Shown here: one piece after another, positions 34,694 through 43,371 of the stretch
Layout: every line of letters begins with the position of its first letter
Position numbering within the stretch: position 1 is the stretch's first letter
NCBI GenBank assembly: GCA_029259595.1
Contig: JAJDEW010000054.1
Location: 1-51,711 of the forward strand
Length of the DNA: 51,711 bases
Origin: Planctomycetota bacterium
Lineage (GTDB): Bacteria; Planctomycetota; UBA1135; GCA-002686595
Direction of reading: 5' to 3'
Notes under the pieces: model-generated
Told to the model about the DNA's origin: nothing
The model's database searches: none
The model's input: only the letters and a program-made list of their open reading frames with translations
Made by a program: the position numbers and the translations under genes

Positions 34694-35931
34694 CAGGCCG
34701 CCTTGCCCGCCGCGAGCAGCGCCTGCTCGAGCCCGTCCAGATGGGCTGCCTTCGGAAAGCGTCGCGCGACGGCTTCGGCACCGGCTGCACCGAGCGAGCG
34801 CGCGAGCCCGGGCTCGGTCAAGAGTCGCTTGAGCGCGCCCGCCATCGCGTCGGTGTCCTTGGCGCGAACCAGGAAGCCGGTCTCGCCGTCGGTCAACCAC
34901 TCGGGAATGCCGCCGACGCGAAACGCGACCACCGGCTTTTCGTGCGACATGGCCTCGATACCGACAAGTCCGAAGGGCTCGTCCCATACGGACGGGCAGA
35001 CGACGGCGTCAGCGCGCGCGTAGAGCGTCTCCATCGAGCCGGAGTCGATCCAGCCCGCGAAGTGAACACGGTCCGCGACGCCTTCGTCGCGCGCCTTCTG
35101 GCGCAGCCAATCCTCGTGTGGTCCGTCGCCGGCGACCACCGCGCGGAAGGGAGCTTGGACCTTGCTCAGCGCGGAGAGGAGATAGTCGACGCCCTTGTCC
35201 GGGAGGACGAGCCGCGCGGGCGTGAAGAAGAGCGGCGCGTCGCTGGCGGCGAGGAAGGCCTCGGTGGCGGCGGGGAGGGTACCGCACGGCTGCGACGGCG
35301 TGTTCGACTCGGTGAAGATGTAGAGCACCGAAGTCGTCTCCGGCGCGAAGCCGACTTTGAGGAGCTCGCCCCGCATGTACTCGGAGTTCGTGAGCATGCG
35401 TGCCGTTCGCTGGTTGATGGCGATCTCGCGCCGCTTCGCGAGTACGGCCTTGACGGGGCGACGCAACCCGCGGCCGTGGGTGGAGGGCTTGAAGCAGATG
35501 CAGCCGTTCGAGAACCAATAGCGCTTCAGGCACTCGAGCCCCATCGGGGCATGGCACGTCTCGAAGTCCTCGCGCACCTTGTTCAGGCCCGGGCAGAACA
35601 GCGTGTGGTCGTGGACGTAGCGGACGGTGGGGGCCAGGTCGACCAGCACGTCCATGGCGTCGACGTTGCGGGACTTCGACAGGAAGATCACATCCGGCGC
35701 GATCCCGCGGACGGTGCGCGCGAGCTCGGCGCGCTCGGCGCGCGTCAGCGTCCCCGGGCCGATCGCCGGTACGGCGTGGACGGGGACGTCGGCGAACCCG
35801 GGCGCGAGGTCCTTGTCGCACAGCACGGAGACCCCGTGACCGCGACGGAGGAGCTCGGGGACGACGACCGAGGCGTGACGCTCGGTGCCGCCGACCATGC
35901 CCCAGTTCTCCAGTGCGAAGAGAATGTGCAC
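34693..35931 (-). CDS. Glycosyltransferase family 4 (tandem paralogue 1)
   Basis: The protein is 412 aa with a GTG start. It matches its downstream neighbour block for block: MHILFALENWGMVGGTERHA, HDHTLFCPGLNK, GCICFKPS, FTPARLVLPDKGVDYLL and CPSVWDEPFGLVGIEAM, including the Cys cluster and EX7E. It follows rho with a 18-base gap on the same strand, so it may be read from the coaE-rho transcript. The substrate is unknown. Confidence 0.9.
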   Translation of the reverse strand: MHILFALENWGMVGGTERHASVVVPELLRRGHGVSVLCDKDLAPGFADVPVHAVPAIGPGTLTRAERAELARTVRGIAPDVIFLSKSRNVDAMDVLVDLAPTVRYVHDHTLFCPGLNKVREDFETCHAPMGLECLKRYWFSNGCICFKPSTHGRGLRRPVKAVLAKRREIAINQRTARMLTNSEYMRGELLKVGFAPETTSVLYIFTESNTPSQPCGTLPAATEAFLAASDAPLFFTPARLVLPDKGVDYLLSALSKVQAPFRAVVAGDGPHEDWLRQKARDEGVADRVHFAGWIDSGSMETLYARADAVVCPSVWDEPFGLVGIEAMSHEKPVVAFRVGGIPEWLTDGETGFLVRAKDTDAMAGALKRLLTEPGLARSLGAAGAEAVARRFPKAAHLDGLEQALLAAGKAA

Positions 35932-35949
35932 GGAGCCCTCTTCGGCAGC

Positions 35950-37419
35950 TCAGCTTCCGATCGTCATCAAGAATTCGCCGTTCACCTTGGTGCGCTTCAT
36001 CTTCTGGACGAGCATCTCCATCGCCTCGACGGGATCGAGCTCGTTCAAAACCTTGCGGAGCATCCAGATGCGGTGGATCTCTTCTTCCGTGAACAGGAGC
36101 TCTTCCTTGCGCGTGCCCGAGCGGTTGATGTCGATCGCGGGGAAAATTCTTCGGTCCGAAAGCCGGCGATCCAGCACCAGCTCCATGTTGCCGGTGCCCT
36201 TGAACTCCTCGAAGATGACCTCGTCCATCTTGGATCCGGTCTCGACCAGCGCGGTTCCGAGGATCGTCAACGAGCCGCCGTCCTCGATGTTGCGGGCGGA
36301 CCCGAAGAAGCGCTTGGGAAACTGCAGCGCGGTGGCCTCGATGCCGCCGGACAGAAGCTTGCCGTTGGAAGGCGCCTCGTTGTTCGACGAGCGCGCGAGA
36401 CGCGTGATCGAGTCGAGCAGGATGACGACGTCCTGGCCGGCCTCGACCATGCAGCGAGCCTTCTCGATCACCATGTGGGCGACCTTCATGTGGCGCGAGG
36501 TCGACTCGTCGAAGGTCGAGCTGATGACCTCGCGCTTGCCCTCGGGGATCGAGCGCTCGAAGTCGGTGACCTCTTCCGGACGTTCATCGACCAGGAGGAT
36601 GATCAGGTGCACGTCGGGCGCGTTGGCCACGATCGAGTTCGCGACCTGGTGCAGGAGTACGGTCTTGCCGGTCCGCGGTGGCGCCACGATCAAGCCGCGC
36701 TGACCGCGCCCGATCGGGGTGATCAGGTCGGTGATGCGCATCTCGAGCGGGTTCTCGGGCGCGCCTTCGAGGATCAAACGCTCGGTGGGATAGAGCGGAA
36801 CGAGCTCCTTGAACGGGGTACGTCCGAAGGCCTCCTCCGGGGGGCTGCCGTCGATCGAGAGCACTTGCTTGATCGCGAGGTAGCGCTCGCCTTCCTTGGG
36901 GGCGCGCAGCTCCGCATCGATCGTCATCCCCGTGCGCATGCTGTAGCGCTCGACGAACGACGGCGGGACGAAGGGACTCTCCTCGCTGGCGAGGTAGGAG
37001 TGGACCGCGAAGCGCAGGAACGAATGTCCGTTCTTGTCGGTCTCGAGCACGCCCGTCACGCGGACGGGGACGTGCTTCGTCAGGCGCTCGACGGTGATCT
37101 TCCAGACCAGGTCGCGCCGCCGCCGCAAGCCGTCGACGTCGACCTTTTCCTTCTTGGCGATCTCGTGCAGCTCGGCCAGCGGATTCTTGATGAGCTCGTC
37201 GTAGACGACCGCCTTCGGCTTCGTCTTGCGGGTCGACTTGGGCAGGCTCGCCTCGAGCTCCTCGAGTTCCTCTTCGTTCAGGTCGGCGGGGAGGGCGTCG
37301 AAGTCGACGCGCGGTTCCTCGAGCAACGTCATGGTGGCCGGTCCACCGCCGCCACCTCCGCCGCCTGCGGAGGCCGGACGGAACTTCTTCTTGCGATGCC
37401 AGTTGCGCTTCTTCGCCAT
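35950..37419 (-). CDS. rho: Transcription termination factor Rho
   Basis: The protein is 489 aa. The ATG at 37419 ([13 protein letters not shown]) fits; upstream frame is not coding. The N-terminus is basic, followed by a run of eight Gly, then an acidic helical stretch; this N-terminal extension makes it longer than the 419 aa E. coli protein. The RNA-binding cold-shock-like domain includes [15 protein letters not shown]. The ATPase core has [12 protein letters not shown] (Walker A), [31 protein letters not shown] (Walker B) and the Q/R-loop region. It is a hexameric RNA helicase that ends transcription. It sits 71 bases after coaE. Confidence 0.97.
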   Translation of the reverse strand: MAKKRNWHRKKKFRPASAGGGGGGGGPATMTLLEEPRVDFDALPADLNEEELEELEASLPKSTRKTKPKAVVYDELIKNPLAELHEIAKKEKVDVDGLRRRRDLVWKITVERLTKHVPVRVTGVLETDKNGHSFLRFAVHSYLASEESPFVPPSFVERYSMRTGMTIDAELRAPKEGERYLAIKQVLSIDGSPPEEAFGRTPFKELVPLYPTERLILEGAPENPLEMRITDLITPIGRGQRGLIVAPPRTGKTVLLHQVANSIVANAPDVHLIILLVDERPEEVTDFERSIPEGKREVISSTFDESTSRHMKVAHMVIEKARCMVEAGQDVVILLDSITRLARSSNNEAPSNGKLLSGGIEATALQFPKRFFGSARNIEDGGSLTILGTALVETGSKMDEVIFEEFKGTGNMELVLDRRLSDRRIFPAIDINRSGTRKEELLFTEEEIHRIWMLRKVLNELDPVEAMEMLVQKMKRTKVNGEFLMTIGS

Positions 37420-37490
37420 CGTCTTCTTTGCGTGCCGGCCGGGTCGCCGGAGCTCTTTCGGTGGGTGGAGGGAACGGTGGAGGGGCGACT

Positions 37491-38162
37491 TCAAGCGCGG
37501 CGCGCGTCGAGGGCGTCGCGGATCGTCGCGCACGCCCGTTCGAGCTCGTCGAGACTGCCGTTGTTGGTCAGGATGAAGTCGGCCCGGGCTCGCTTTTCGG
37601 CCAGGGGGAGCTGGGAGGCCTCGCGTCGCGCGACTTCGCCTGCTCTCCAGCCGCGCGTCTCTCGTGCGCGTCGGTCGCGTTCGGCTTCGTCCGCATCGAC
37701 GAAGACGAGCGCATGGCAGGCGCCCACGAAACCGTGCTGGGCGTCGTTCTCCAGGAGAAGGGGGACGTCCAGGACGACGCAGGGGACGCGAGCATCCCTC
37801 GCCTCGTCGAGGCCGTCCTGAATCCTGGCACGAACGGCGGGGTGAATCCAGCCTTCGAGCTCGGCTCTCGCCCGGGCGCCGTCGGGGCCGGCGAAGATCC
37901 GCTCGGCCAGCCGGGTGCGGTCCGGCTCACCGCGGGCGTCCAGGAACTCCGCTCCGAAGCGCGCTCGGACGCGCTCGGCCACGGCGGGGGAGCGCAGGAT
38001 CTCGTGGGCGAGCGCGTCGGCCGCGAGTACCCGACCCGTGGGCCCGGCGAGCAGGGCGGCCGCCTTGGACTTGCCGGAGGCGATGCCCCCGAGGATCCCG
38101 ATCACGAGCGGTCCCGGTCCTGGCGCGGGGGCCCCTCGGGGGGGTGTCGCGTCGCTCCTCAT
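37491..38162 (-). CDS. coaE: Dephospho-CoA kinase
   Basis: The protein is 223 aa. The P-loop is [18 protein letters not shown], followed by [12 protein letters not shown] (substrate Asp), the HPAVRARI segment and [12 protein letters not shown], the conserved motif of CoaE. It catalyses the last step of CoA synthesis, ATP plus dephospho-CoA to CoA. The N-terminal 17 residues are Pro/Gly-rich and probably disordered. A TACCCT hexamer ends seven bases before the ATG, which would give a nearly leaderless message. It is likely co-transcribed with rho. Confidence 0.95.
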   Translation of the reverse strand: MRSDATPPRGAPAPGPGPLVIGILGGIASGKSKAAALLAGPTGRVLAADALAHEILRSPAVAERVRARFGAEFLDARGEPDRTRLAERIFAGPDGARARAELEGWIHPAVRARIQDGLDEARDARVPCVVLDVPLLLENDAQHGFVGACHALVFVDADEAERDRRARETRGWRAGEVARREASQLPLAEKRARADFILTNNGSLDELERACATIRDALDARRA

Positions 38163-38450
38163 GGCGCGCAGGGTAACCCCTCCCGACGCGAGGGGTAGCC
38201 TAGCTCGGCGAGGCTGTCGCGACGGACGTCCGGGGATGCCCGTTTTCCTGCGGCAACCTTGCGCAAACCACGCTCGTTCGGGTATTTAGACCCCGTCCTG
38301 CCACCCGGTGCAACGGTGCTGCCGTGCCCTGAGCGGTGCTCGGAGTCGATCGATCCCCGAGCGTCGCCCGACCCTACGCATTCCCCCCTGGCACGCACCC
38401 GGACGCCCCGGTTCCTCCCCCTGCCCCGACCCTTCCTGAGGATGATGTCG
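38163..38450. other. Divergent intergenic region coaE / envelope protein gene
   Basis: These 288 bases show no gene. A TATTTAGACC segment at 38283-38292 is the most A/T-rich part and a TTGCGC lies 18 bases upstream of TATTTA (38259-38264). This is a possible but weak promoter for the gene at 38451. A short inverted repeat, ACCCCT/AGGGGT, lies next to the coaE start. Confidence 0.4.
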
Positions 38451-39731
38451 ATGAAACGATCCACTCGCGGAGCTGCGCGCGTCAGCGCCGTCTGGATGAT
38501 TTCGGTTGGAGTTCTGTTCCTGGTCTCCGTGGCCTTTGCGTTCATCTCGCAGAGCGACCTGGCGAAGTCCCAGACCGAACTCGACGCTGCTCTCGCGGCC
38601 CGCAGCTCGGCCGTCGAGCTGACCTCGGAACAGGCGGACCTCAAGCGTTCCGTCAGCCAGGTGCTCGGCTGGTTCGATCCGGCCTCGGCCGACCCGACCA
38701 GCGACGTCGCGGCAGCCAAGCAGGCCATCTCCGACCTGCGTACGACCTTCACCGACATCACCGACAGCGACGACACCTTCCAAGAGGTGCTGCCCAAGGT
38801 GACCGCGGCCTTCAACCAGAAGGGCCGGACCATCTCCGAGCTGCAGACGCGGATCCAAGGCCTCGAGGGCGAGCTCGCCGCGGCCCAGCAGGCGACGCGC
38901 GACGTCACCTCGCAGAAGGACTCGGTCATCCAGCAACTGCGCGGCGAGAAGGCCGACGAAGCCGGCAAGTACGAGTCCCGCATCTCGGAGCTCGAGACGC
39001 GCCTCGCCACGGCGACGAACAACTTCAGTGACAAGGACCAAGAGCTGCGCGAGCTGCAGGCCAAACTGCGGACCGAGCTCAAGAGCAAGGACCAGGACCT
39101 CGCGGCGCGCGACACGCGCATCAACGAGCTGGCCCGCGTCACGCGCTTCACGAAGGAGCCCTTCAGCGACTATCCCGACGGCAAGATCGTGGCCGTCTCC
39201 GAGAAGCTGCGTCTGGCCTGGATCAACCTGGGTTCGAACAACCGCTTGACCCGTGGCACCCGTTTCCGGGTCGAGTCCAACACGCCCGGCGTGCGTCGCT
39301 TCAAGGCCTACGCCGAGGTCTCGAAGGTCGAGGCTAACCGCGCCGAAGTCGTCCTGATGGACGTCCAGGACCCGTTCGATCCGGTCGTCACCGGCGACCT
39401 CATCGTGAACCGGCTCTACGATCCGACCGGAGGTCGCAACGCGGTCTTGGTCGGTCGTTTCTCGGGGGCCTTCAACAAGAACGAGCTCGAGCTCTTGCTC
39501 GAGCGCATGGGCATCAACGTCCAGGACAAGCTGGACCTGACCACCCACTTCCTGATCGTCGGATCCGAGCTCTACAACGATCCCGAGACCAACGAGCCGC
39601 TCGAGGAGCCGCTGCGTCCCTCGGACCTCGGCGTCTTCAAGGACGCGGAGGCGCAGGGCGTCCAGATCGTTCCGCTCCAGGACATCCGCGAGTTCTTCCG
39701 GATCGATTCGGGCGGCGGTTCGGGGCAGTAG
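38451..39731 (+). CDS. Membrane-anchored coiled-coil protein with C-terminal BRCT-like domain
   Basis: The protein is 426 aa from the ATG at 38451 (GAGG nine bases upstream); ATGs at 38442 and 38445 are also in frame. One membrane helix (about 13-33) is followed by a coiled coil (about 125-230). Residues about 243-325 form a beta domain (GKIVAVSEKLRLAWINLGSN, GTRFRVES, PVVTGDLIVNRLYDP). Residues about 329-420 read like BRCT: NAVLVGRFSGAFNKNELELL, LDLTTHFLIVGSELY, DAEAQGVQIVPLQDIREFF. I recall similar TM-coil-beta-BRCT proteins in Planctomycetota but cannot verify this here. The topology suggests the BRCT-like part lies outside the cytoplasm. A strong terminator follows. Function unknown. Confidence 0.75.
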   Translation: MKRSTRGAARVSAVWMISVGVLFLVSVAFAFISQSDLAKSQTELDAALAARSSAVELTSEQADLKRSVSQVLGWFDPASADPTSDVAAAKQAISDLRTTFTDITDSDDTFQEVLPKVTAAFNQKGRTISELQTRIQGLEGELAAAQQATRDVTSQKDSVIQQLRGEKADEAGKYESRISELETRLATATNNFSDKDQELRELQAKLRTELKSKDQDLAARDTRINELARVTRFTKEPFSDYPDGKIVAVSEKLRLAWINLGSNNRLTRGTRFRVESNTPGVRRFKAYAEVSKVEANRAEVVLMDVQDPFDPVVTGDLIVNRLYDPTGGRNAVLVGRFSGAFNKNELELLLERMGINVQDKLDLTTHFLIVGSELYNDPETNEPLEEPLRPSDLGVFKDAEAQGVQIVPLQDIREFFRIDSGGGSGQ

Positions 39732-39757
39732 CCACCGACGTCTGAAGCACCAGCCCG

Positions 39758-39797
39758 CGGGCGGGGCCGATCGATCGGTCCCGCCCGTCTTTGCTTT
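39758..39797 (+). terminator. Rho-independent terminator
   Basis: A stem of about 13 bp including one G-U pair (CGGGCGGGGCCGA with CGGTCCCGCCCG) is followed by TCTTTGCTTT. It separates the BRCT-like gene from tatC. Confidence 0.85.
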
Positions 39798-39827
39798 CGA
39801 GGCCTGTCCCGCGGATCATGACGCGCG

Positions 39828-40706
39828 ATGACTGAGGAAGAGCAGGATCCCTTCGCCAAGTCGCGGATGACGCTCGGCGAGCACCTGGACGAGCTCCGCT
39901 CCAGGCTCTTGAAGGGAGCGGTCGCCGTCCTGGTCGCGTTCGTCGCGTGCTGGAGCTACCGCGACCTGGTGACGCGGTGGATGTTCGTTCCCTACCACCA
40001 GGCGATGGACATGCTCGAGGAGCACTACGTCGGGGAGGCCAAGGGTCTTCTGGCGGGGGATCCCGAGCGCGAGCGGACCGAGTTCTTCGTCTCGGCCGAT
40101 CCAGCCGACGAGCGCCTGCTGCACTTCGACCGGCGCGCCCAGGGCATCAAGGTCGGCGAGCACTTCTTCTTCATGCTGAAGGTCTGCTTGTACTTCGCGG
40201 TCGCCTTCGGCGCGCCGATCCTGTTGTGGCAGCTGTGGGGCTTCGTGGCCGCCGGGCTCTACGACCGCGAACGGCTGAGCGTCCTCAAGTACTTTCCGAC
40301 CTCGCTCGTGCTGTTCGGAGTCGGCGTGCTCTTCGGGTTCTTCTTCCTCGTGCCCTACGGCATGTACTTCCTGAACCAGGAAGCGCCGCTCGATCTCGTG
40401 GACGTGAAGATCAGCCTCGAGATGTTCTTCACCTTCATGAGCTCGCTCTGCTTCGCGATGGGCTTCGTGTTCCAGCTGCCGCTCATCATGAGCTTCCTGG
40501 CAGCGACCGACATCGTCCGCCCGAAGGACATGGCCCGCTTCCGGGGCCACTTCATCGTCCTGGCCTTCGTCATCGCGGCGATCCTGACACCGCCCGACCC
40601 CGTGACCCAGTGCATGATGGGCGTACCGATGGTCCTGCTCTACGAAATCGGCATCTGGACGGCGCGCTGGAGCGCGCGCAAGACGAAGGCAGTGGCAAGC
40701 ACGTGA
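39828..40706 (+). CDS. tatC: Sec-independent protein translocase subunit TatC
   Basis: The protein is 292 aa. It starts with the conserved cytoplasmic segment MTLGEHLDELRSRLLKG, which binds Tat signal peptides, and has six hydrophobic helices: AVLVAFVACWSY, FFFMLKVCLYFAVAFGAPIL, VLFGVGVLFGFFFLV, EMFFTFMSSLCFAMGFVFQ, FIVLAFVIAAILTPPDP and VPMVLLYEIGIW. An insertion of about 40 residues in the first periplasmic loop makes it longer than E. coli TatC. It moves folded proteins across the cytoplasmic membrane. TatA/B are not in the window. A TTGCTT-17-GATCAT pair just upstream is a possible promoter. The stop overlaps the cinA start (GTGA). Confidence 0.95.
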   Translation: MTEEEQDPFAKSRMTLGEHLDELRSRLLKGAVAVLVAFVACWSYRDLVTRWMFVPYHQAMDMLEEHYVGEAKGLLAGDPERERTEFFVSADPADERLLHFDRRAQGIKVGEHFFFMLKVCLYFAVAFGAPILLWQLWGFVAAGLYDRERLSVLKYFPTSLVLFGVGVLFGFFFLVPYGMYFLNQEAPLDLVDVKISLEMFFTFMSSLCFAMGFVFQLPLIMSFLAATDIVRPKDMARFRGHFIVLAFVIAAILTPPDPVTQCMMGVPMVLLYEIGIWTARWSARKTKAVAST

Positions 40707-41971
40707 GCGAGCGCGAGGCCGCCTTGGTGTCGGTGGGGGACGAGCTCTTGGCCGGTGCACACCCGGACCTGAACGCGCCGTGGCTGGCCGAGCGCCTGGC
40801 GTCCTGCGCGATCGCGGTGCGCTCGATGCACGTCGCCGCCGACGACGAGGAGGAGATCGCCGCCGCCGTGCGCGCGGGCCTCGCGACGAGCGGGCTCGTC
40901 ATCGTGACGGGCGGATTGGGCCCGACCCTCGACGACGTCACCCGTCACGGCGTGGCGCGCGCGCTCGGACGCGAGCTCTTCGAATCGGAGGAGGCCGTGC
41001 GCGAGCTCGCGCGCTGGTTCGAGGCGCGCGGCGTCGCGATGGCCCCTGCCAACCGACGTCAGGCGTTGTTCCCCGTCGGCGCGCTCCCGGTCAAGAATCG
41101 CGTCGGCACCGCACCGGGTTTCCGCTACGCGGAAGGTGGACGCGAGGTGATCGTCCTGCCCGGTCCGCCGCGCGAGATGCAGGTCGTGTTCGAGGAGGAG
41201 ATCCTGCCGGGGCTGCGCCGGGCGGAAGAGCGGCTCGAGCAGCGCTTCCACCTCTTCGGGCTGCCGGAGAGCACCTTCGCGGAGTCCGTGGGGGACTGGA
41301 TGGAACGCGACGCCGAGCCGCGCATGGGCTGCACGGTCAAGAAGGGGATCCTGAGCGTCGTGATCCGCGCCCGCGGCTCGACGCGGGAGACGCGCCTCGC
41401 CTTCGAGGAACGGACCACCGCCTTCCGCGCGCGCTTCGCCGAGCACCTCTTCAGCGAGGCGGAACCCGAGCTCGAACGTCTCTTGGCGCGCGCGCTCTTC
41501 GAGACGTCCACCACCGTCGCGCTGGCCGAGAGCTGCACCGGCGGGCTCGCGACCGCGCTCCTCGCGCGCGTCCCCGGCATCAGCGCCGTCCTGCGCGAGG
41601 GCTTCGTGCCGTACTCGAACGAGGCCAAGTGCGCTCGCCTCGGCGTGGCGCCTGAGCTGATCGAACGCCACGGCGCCGTCTCGGGCGAGGTCGCGGCCGC
41701 CCTGGCCCGCGGAGCCGCGCGCGCGAGCGGAGCCACGCTCGGGCTCTCGGTCACCGGCATCGCCGGTCCAGGCGGTGGCTCACCCGAGAAACCGGTCGGC
41801 CTCGTCTGGTTCGGCCTGTCCATGGCCGACGACGTGCGCACCGTCGAGCGCCGCTTCCCGCCCACGGACCGGGACTGGATCCGCTCGATCGCGGCGCGCA
41901 CGCTGCTCTGGCTCGGCTGGCGCCGCGTGCTCGAGGCCGCGGCCAGCGATCCCTCACGACGCCGCGATTGA
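40703..41971 (+). CDS. cinA: CinA family protein: MoCF domain plus nicotinamide-nucleotide amidase domain
   Basis: The protein is 422 aa with a GTG start in the tatC stop. The N-terminal molybdopterin-binding-like domain has VSVGDELLAGAHPDLNAPWL, VTGGLGPTLDDVTRH and VLPGPPREMQ. The C-terminal PncC domain has VALAESCTGGLATALLA (catalytic Ser region), VPYSNEAKCARLGV, HGAVSGEVAAALARGA and SVTGIAGPGGGSPEKPVGLV. CinA deamidates NMN and can act on ADP-ribose; it recycles pyridine nucleotides. The length is usual for full CinA. The stop codon lies inside the tRNA-Gln promoter -35. Confidence 0.95.
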   Translation: MSEREAALVSVGDELLAGAHPDLNAPWLAERLASCAIAVRSMHVAADDEEEIAAAVRAGLATSGLVIVTGGLGPTLDDVTRHGVARALGRELFESEEAVRELARWFEARGVAMAPANRRQALFPVGALPVKNRVGTAPGFRYAEGGREVIVLPGPPREMQVVFEEEILPGLRRAEERLEQRFHLFGLPESTFAESVGDWMERDAEPRMGCTVKKGILSVVIRARGSTRETRLAFEERTTAFRARFAEHLFSEAEPELERLLARALFETSTTVALAESCTGGLATALLARVPGISAVLREGFVPYSNEAKCARLGVAPELIERHGAVSGEVAAALARGAARASGATLGLSVTGIAGPGGGSPEKPVGLVWFGLSMADDVRTVERRFPPTDRDWIRSIAARTLLWLGWRRVLEAAASDPSRRRD

Positions 41972-41996
41972 CCCCCTTTCGGGGCGTTGCTATCGT
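41968..41996 (+). promoter_or_regulatory. Sigma-70 promoter of tRNA-Gln
   Basis: TTGACC (5 of 6 bases of the consensus) and TATCGT (4 of 6) are 17 bases apart. The expected start at about 42003 would precede the tRNA by 36 bases. The spacer holds a small CCCC/GGGG hairpin. The -35 overlaps the cinA stop. Confidence 0.7.
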
Positions 41997-42038
41997 CCCC
42001 GCTCGTTCGGGCGGCCCGGCCGCCCCGCGAACCCCGAT

Positions 42039-42113
42039 TACCCCGTGGTGTAATTGGCAACACAACTGGTTTTGGTCCAGTCATTCCAGGTTCGAGTCCT
42101 GGCGGGGTAACCA
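42039..42113 (+). tRNA. tRNA-Gln (anticodon TTG)
   Basis: The cloverleaf folds cleanly. The acceptor TACCCCG pairs with CGGGGTA, the D-stem is GTG/CAC, and the anticodon stem ACTGG/CCAGT holds the loop TTTTGGT with TTG at positions 34-36. The T-stem CCAGG/CCTGG has loop TTCGAGT. The discriminator A and CCA are encoded. It reads CAA and CAG codons. It converges with the lipoate transferase gene. Confidence 0.95.
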
Positions 42114-42180
42114 TCGATCGCCGAGGCGGCCATCCTCGGAGCGGGCGCGGAACGCGGGCGAGGCCCGGGTTCCTTCGCCC

Positions 42181-42906
42181 TCAGCGGCGCTCGAGGAAGG
42201 CGGGCGACGAGAACCAGCCGGCCCGGGCTTGCGCGTGGGCGAGTTCCGTGGCGCTCGGTTCTTCGGCTTCGAAGGTCGTGCCGTCCGCTTCCCAGACGGC
42301 GACGAGACGCTCGGCGAAGGCCGCGGGCGAGAGCGAAGTGCCGGCGTCTGCGACGGTCGCGATGGGGCCTTCGAGCGCGCTCGTTGCGAGCTTGATCGAA
42401 CCGTGGTGCAGGACGCGGCCGGCCTTGCGGCGCTGGGCCGAGCCGACGCCCTTGGCGCCGTTCCAGGCGAGATCGATCGAGGTCGAGCGGTGGAAGCACA
42501 TGGCGCTCGTGTCGTCGTCGGAGTCGAGGCGGCGGGCGCCGCGCGGCTCCGCGACGACGCCGCAGGTCGCGAGGACGCGCGCGATGCGCGCGTGGACCCG
42601 GAGGTAGGACTCCGCCACCTCGCCGCGGTACAGCGCATGGTCCAGCGGGGCGGCGATCGAGAAGGTGAGCTCGTTCTCGTGGTGGATCGCGCCGCCGCCC
42701 GTCAGGCGCCGCACCAGGGGCCAGGCGCGGGCGACGGGCGAGAGCTCCGCGAGGCGCTGGAAGTAGCCGAGCGACAGGGCCGCCGGTCGCCAGGTGTAGA
42801 GGCGCAGCGTCGGCCGCTCGTCGGTTCCTTCGAGCAAGGCCTCGTCCAGCCCCATGTTGAAGCCTGGCTCCGCGTCGAAGGTGCGCAAGAGGCGCCAGGT
42901 CTCCAT
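42181..42906 (-). CDS. Lipoate/octanoate protein transferase (LipM/LplA type)
   Basis: The protein is 241 aa. It belongs to the biotin/lipoate protein ligase fold: LVRRLTGGGAIHHENELTFSI is the substrate-binding RRxTGGGxxxH block, and AMCFHRSTSIDLAWNGAKG is followed by VGSAQRR. The Cys in MCF matches the position of the catalytic Cys of octanoyltransferase LipM, and the Lys of KGVGSAQ is the general ligase Lys. It should load octanoyl or lipoyl groups on GcvH, which is encoded 46 bases upstream. It is last in the gcvT-gcvH operon and faces the tRNA gene. Confidence 0.85.
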   Translation of the reverse strand: METWRLLRTFDAEPGFNMGLDEALLEGTDERPTLRLYTWRPAALSLGYFQRLAELSPVARAWPLVRRLTGGGAIHHENELTFSIAAPLDHALYRGEVAESYLRVHARIARVLATCGVVAEPRGARRLDSDDDTSAMCFHRSTSIDLAWNGAKGVGSAQRRKAGRVLHHGSIKLATSALEGPIATVADAGTSLSPAAFAERLVAVWEADGTTFEAEEPSATELAHAQARAGWFSSPAFLERR

Positions 42907-42952
42907 GCCGGACTCGTGTCGCGTGGGTCCGCCGCGCGCGGCGGACGCAGGC

Positions 42953-43357
42953 TCAGTGCTTCTCGGCGGAGAGGTGCTCTTCGTAGCCGGCGGCGTCCAA
43001 CAGATCCAGCTCGTCGAGGTTCTTCGGCTTGGGGCTGAGCTTGATCATCCAGCCCTCCTGGAAGGGGTCCTTCGACAGGATCTCGAGGTGCTCCTCGATG
43101 GCGACGTTGACCTCGGCCACCGTTCCGGCGACCGGGGTGTTCAGGTCCGCCACGGCCTTGACCGACTCGATCTCGCCGAAGGTTTCGCCGGCCTCGAGCG
43201 TCCGTCCGGGCTCGGGCAGGTCGCAGTAGACCAGGTCGCCCTCGTTGCCGCTGCAGAGCTCTTGCACCGCGAAGTCGGTGATCCCGACGATGGCGGTGTC
43301 GCCGCTGATCTTCACCCACTCGTGCGACTTCGTGTACTTGCGATCGTTCGGGCGCAT
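42953..43357 (-). CDS. gcvH: Glycine cleavage system H protein
   Basis: The protein is 134 aa, normal for the family. YTKSHEWVKISGDTAIVGITD opens the fold, and the lipoyl-accepting Lys is in ESVKAVAD, with GEIESVKAVADLNTPVAGTV as the family signature. It carries the aminomethyl group between the P and T proteins. It lies 14 bases after gcvT on the same strand. GcvP and Lpd are not in the window. Confidence 0.96.
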   Translation of the reverse strand: MRPNDRKYTKSHEWVKISGDTAIVGITDFAVQELCSGNEGDLVYCDLPEPGRTLEAGETFGEIESVKAVADLNTPVAGTVAEVNVAIEEHLEILSKDPFQEGWMIKLSPKPKNLDELDLLDAAGYEEHLSAEKH

Positions 43358-43371
43358 GTCGTTCTCGTTCC

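Noticed and set aside
37325..37370. Octaglycine codon run in rho as a frameshift or sequencing error
   Set aside because: The frame continues on both sides with Rho-like sequence and the codons vary between GGC and GGT, so it is probably real.
42114..42180. Terminator between tRNA-Gln and the lipoate transferase gene
   Set aside because: Two short stems (CCGAGG/CCTCGG and GGGCGA/TCGCCC) occur but neither has a T-tract.
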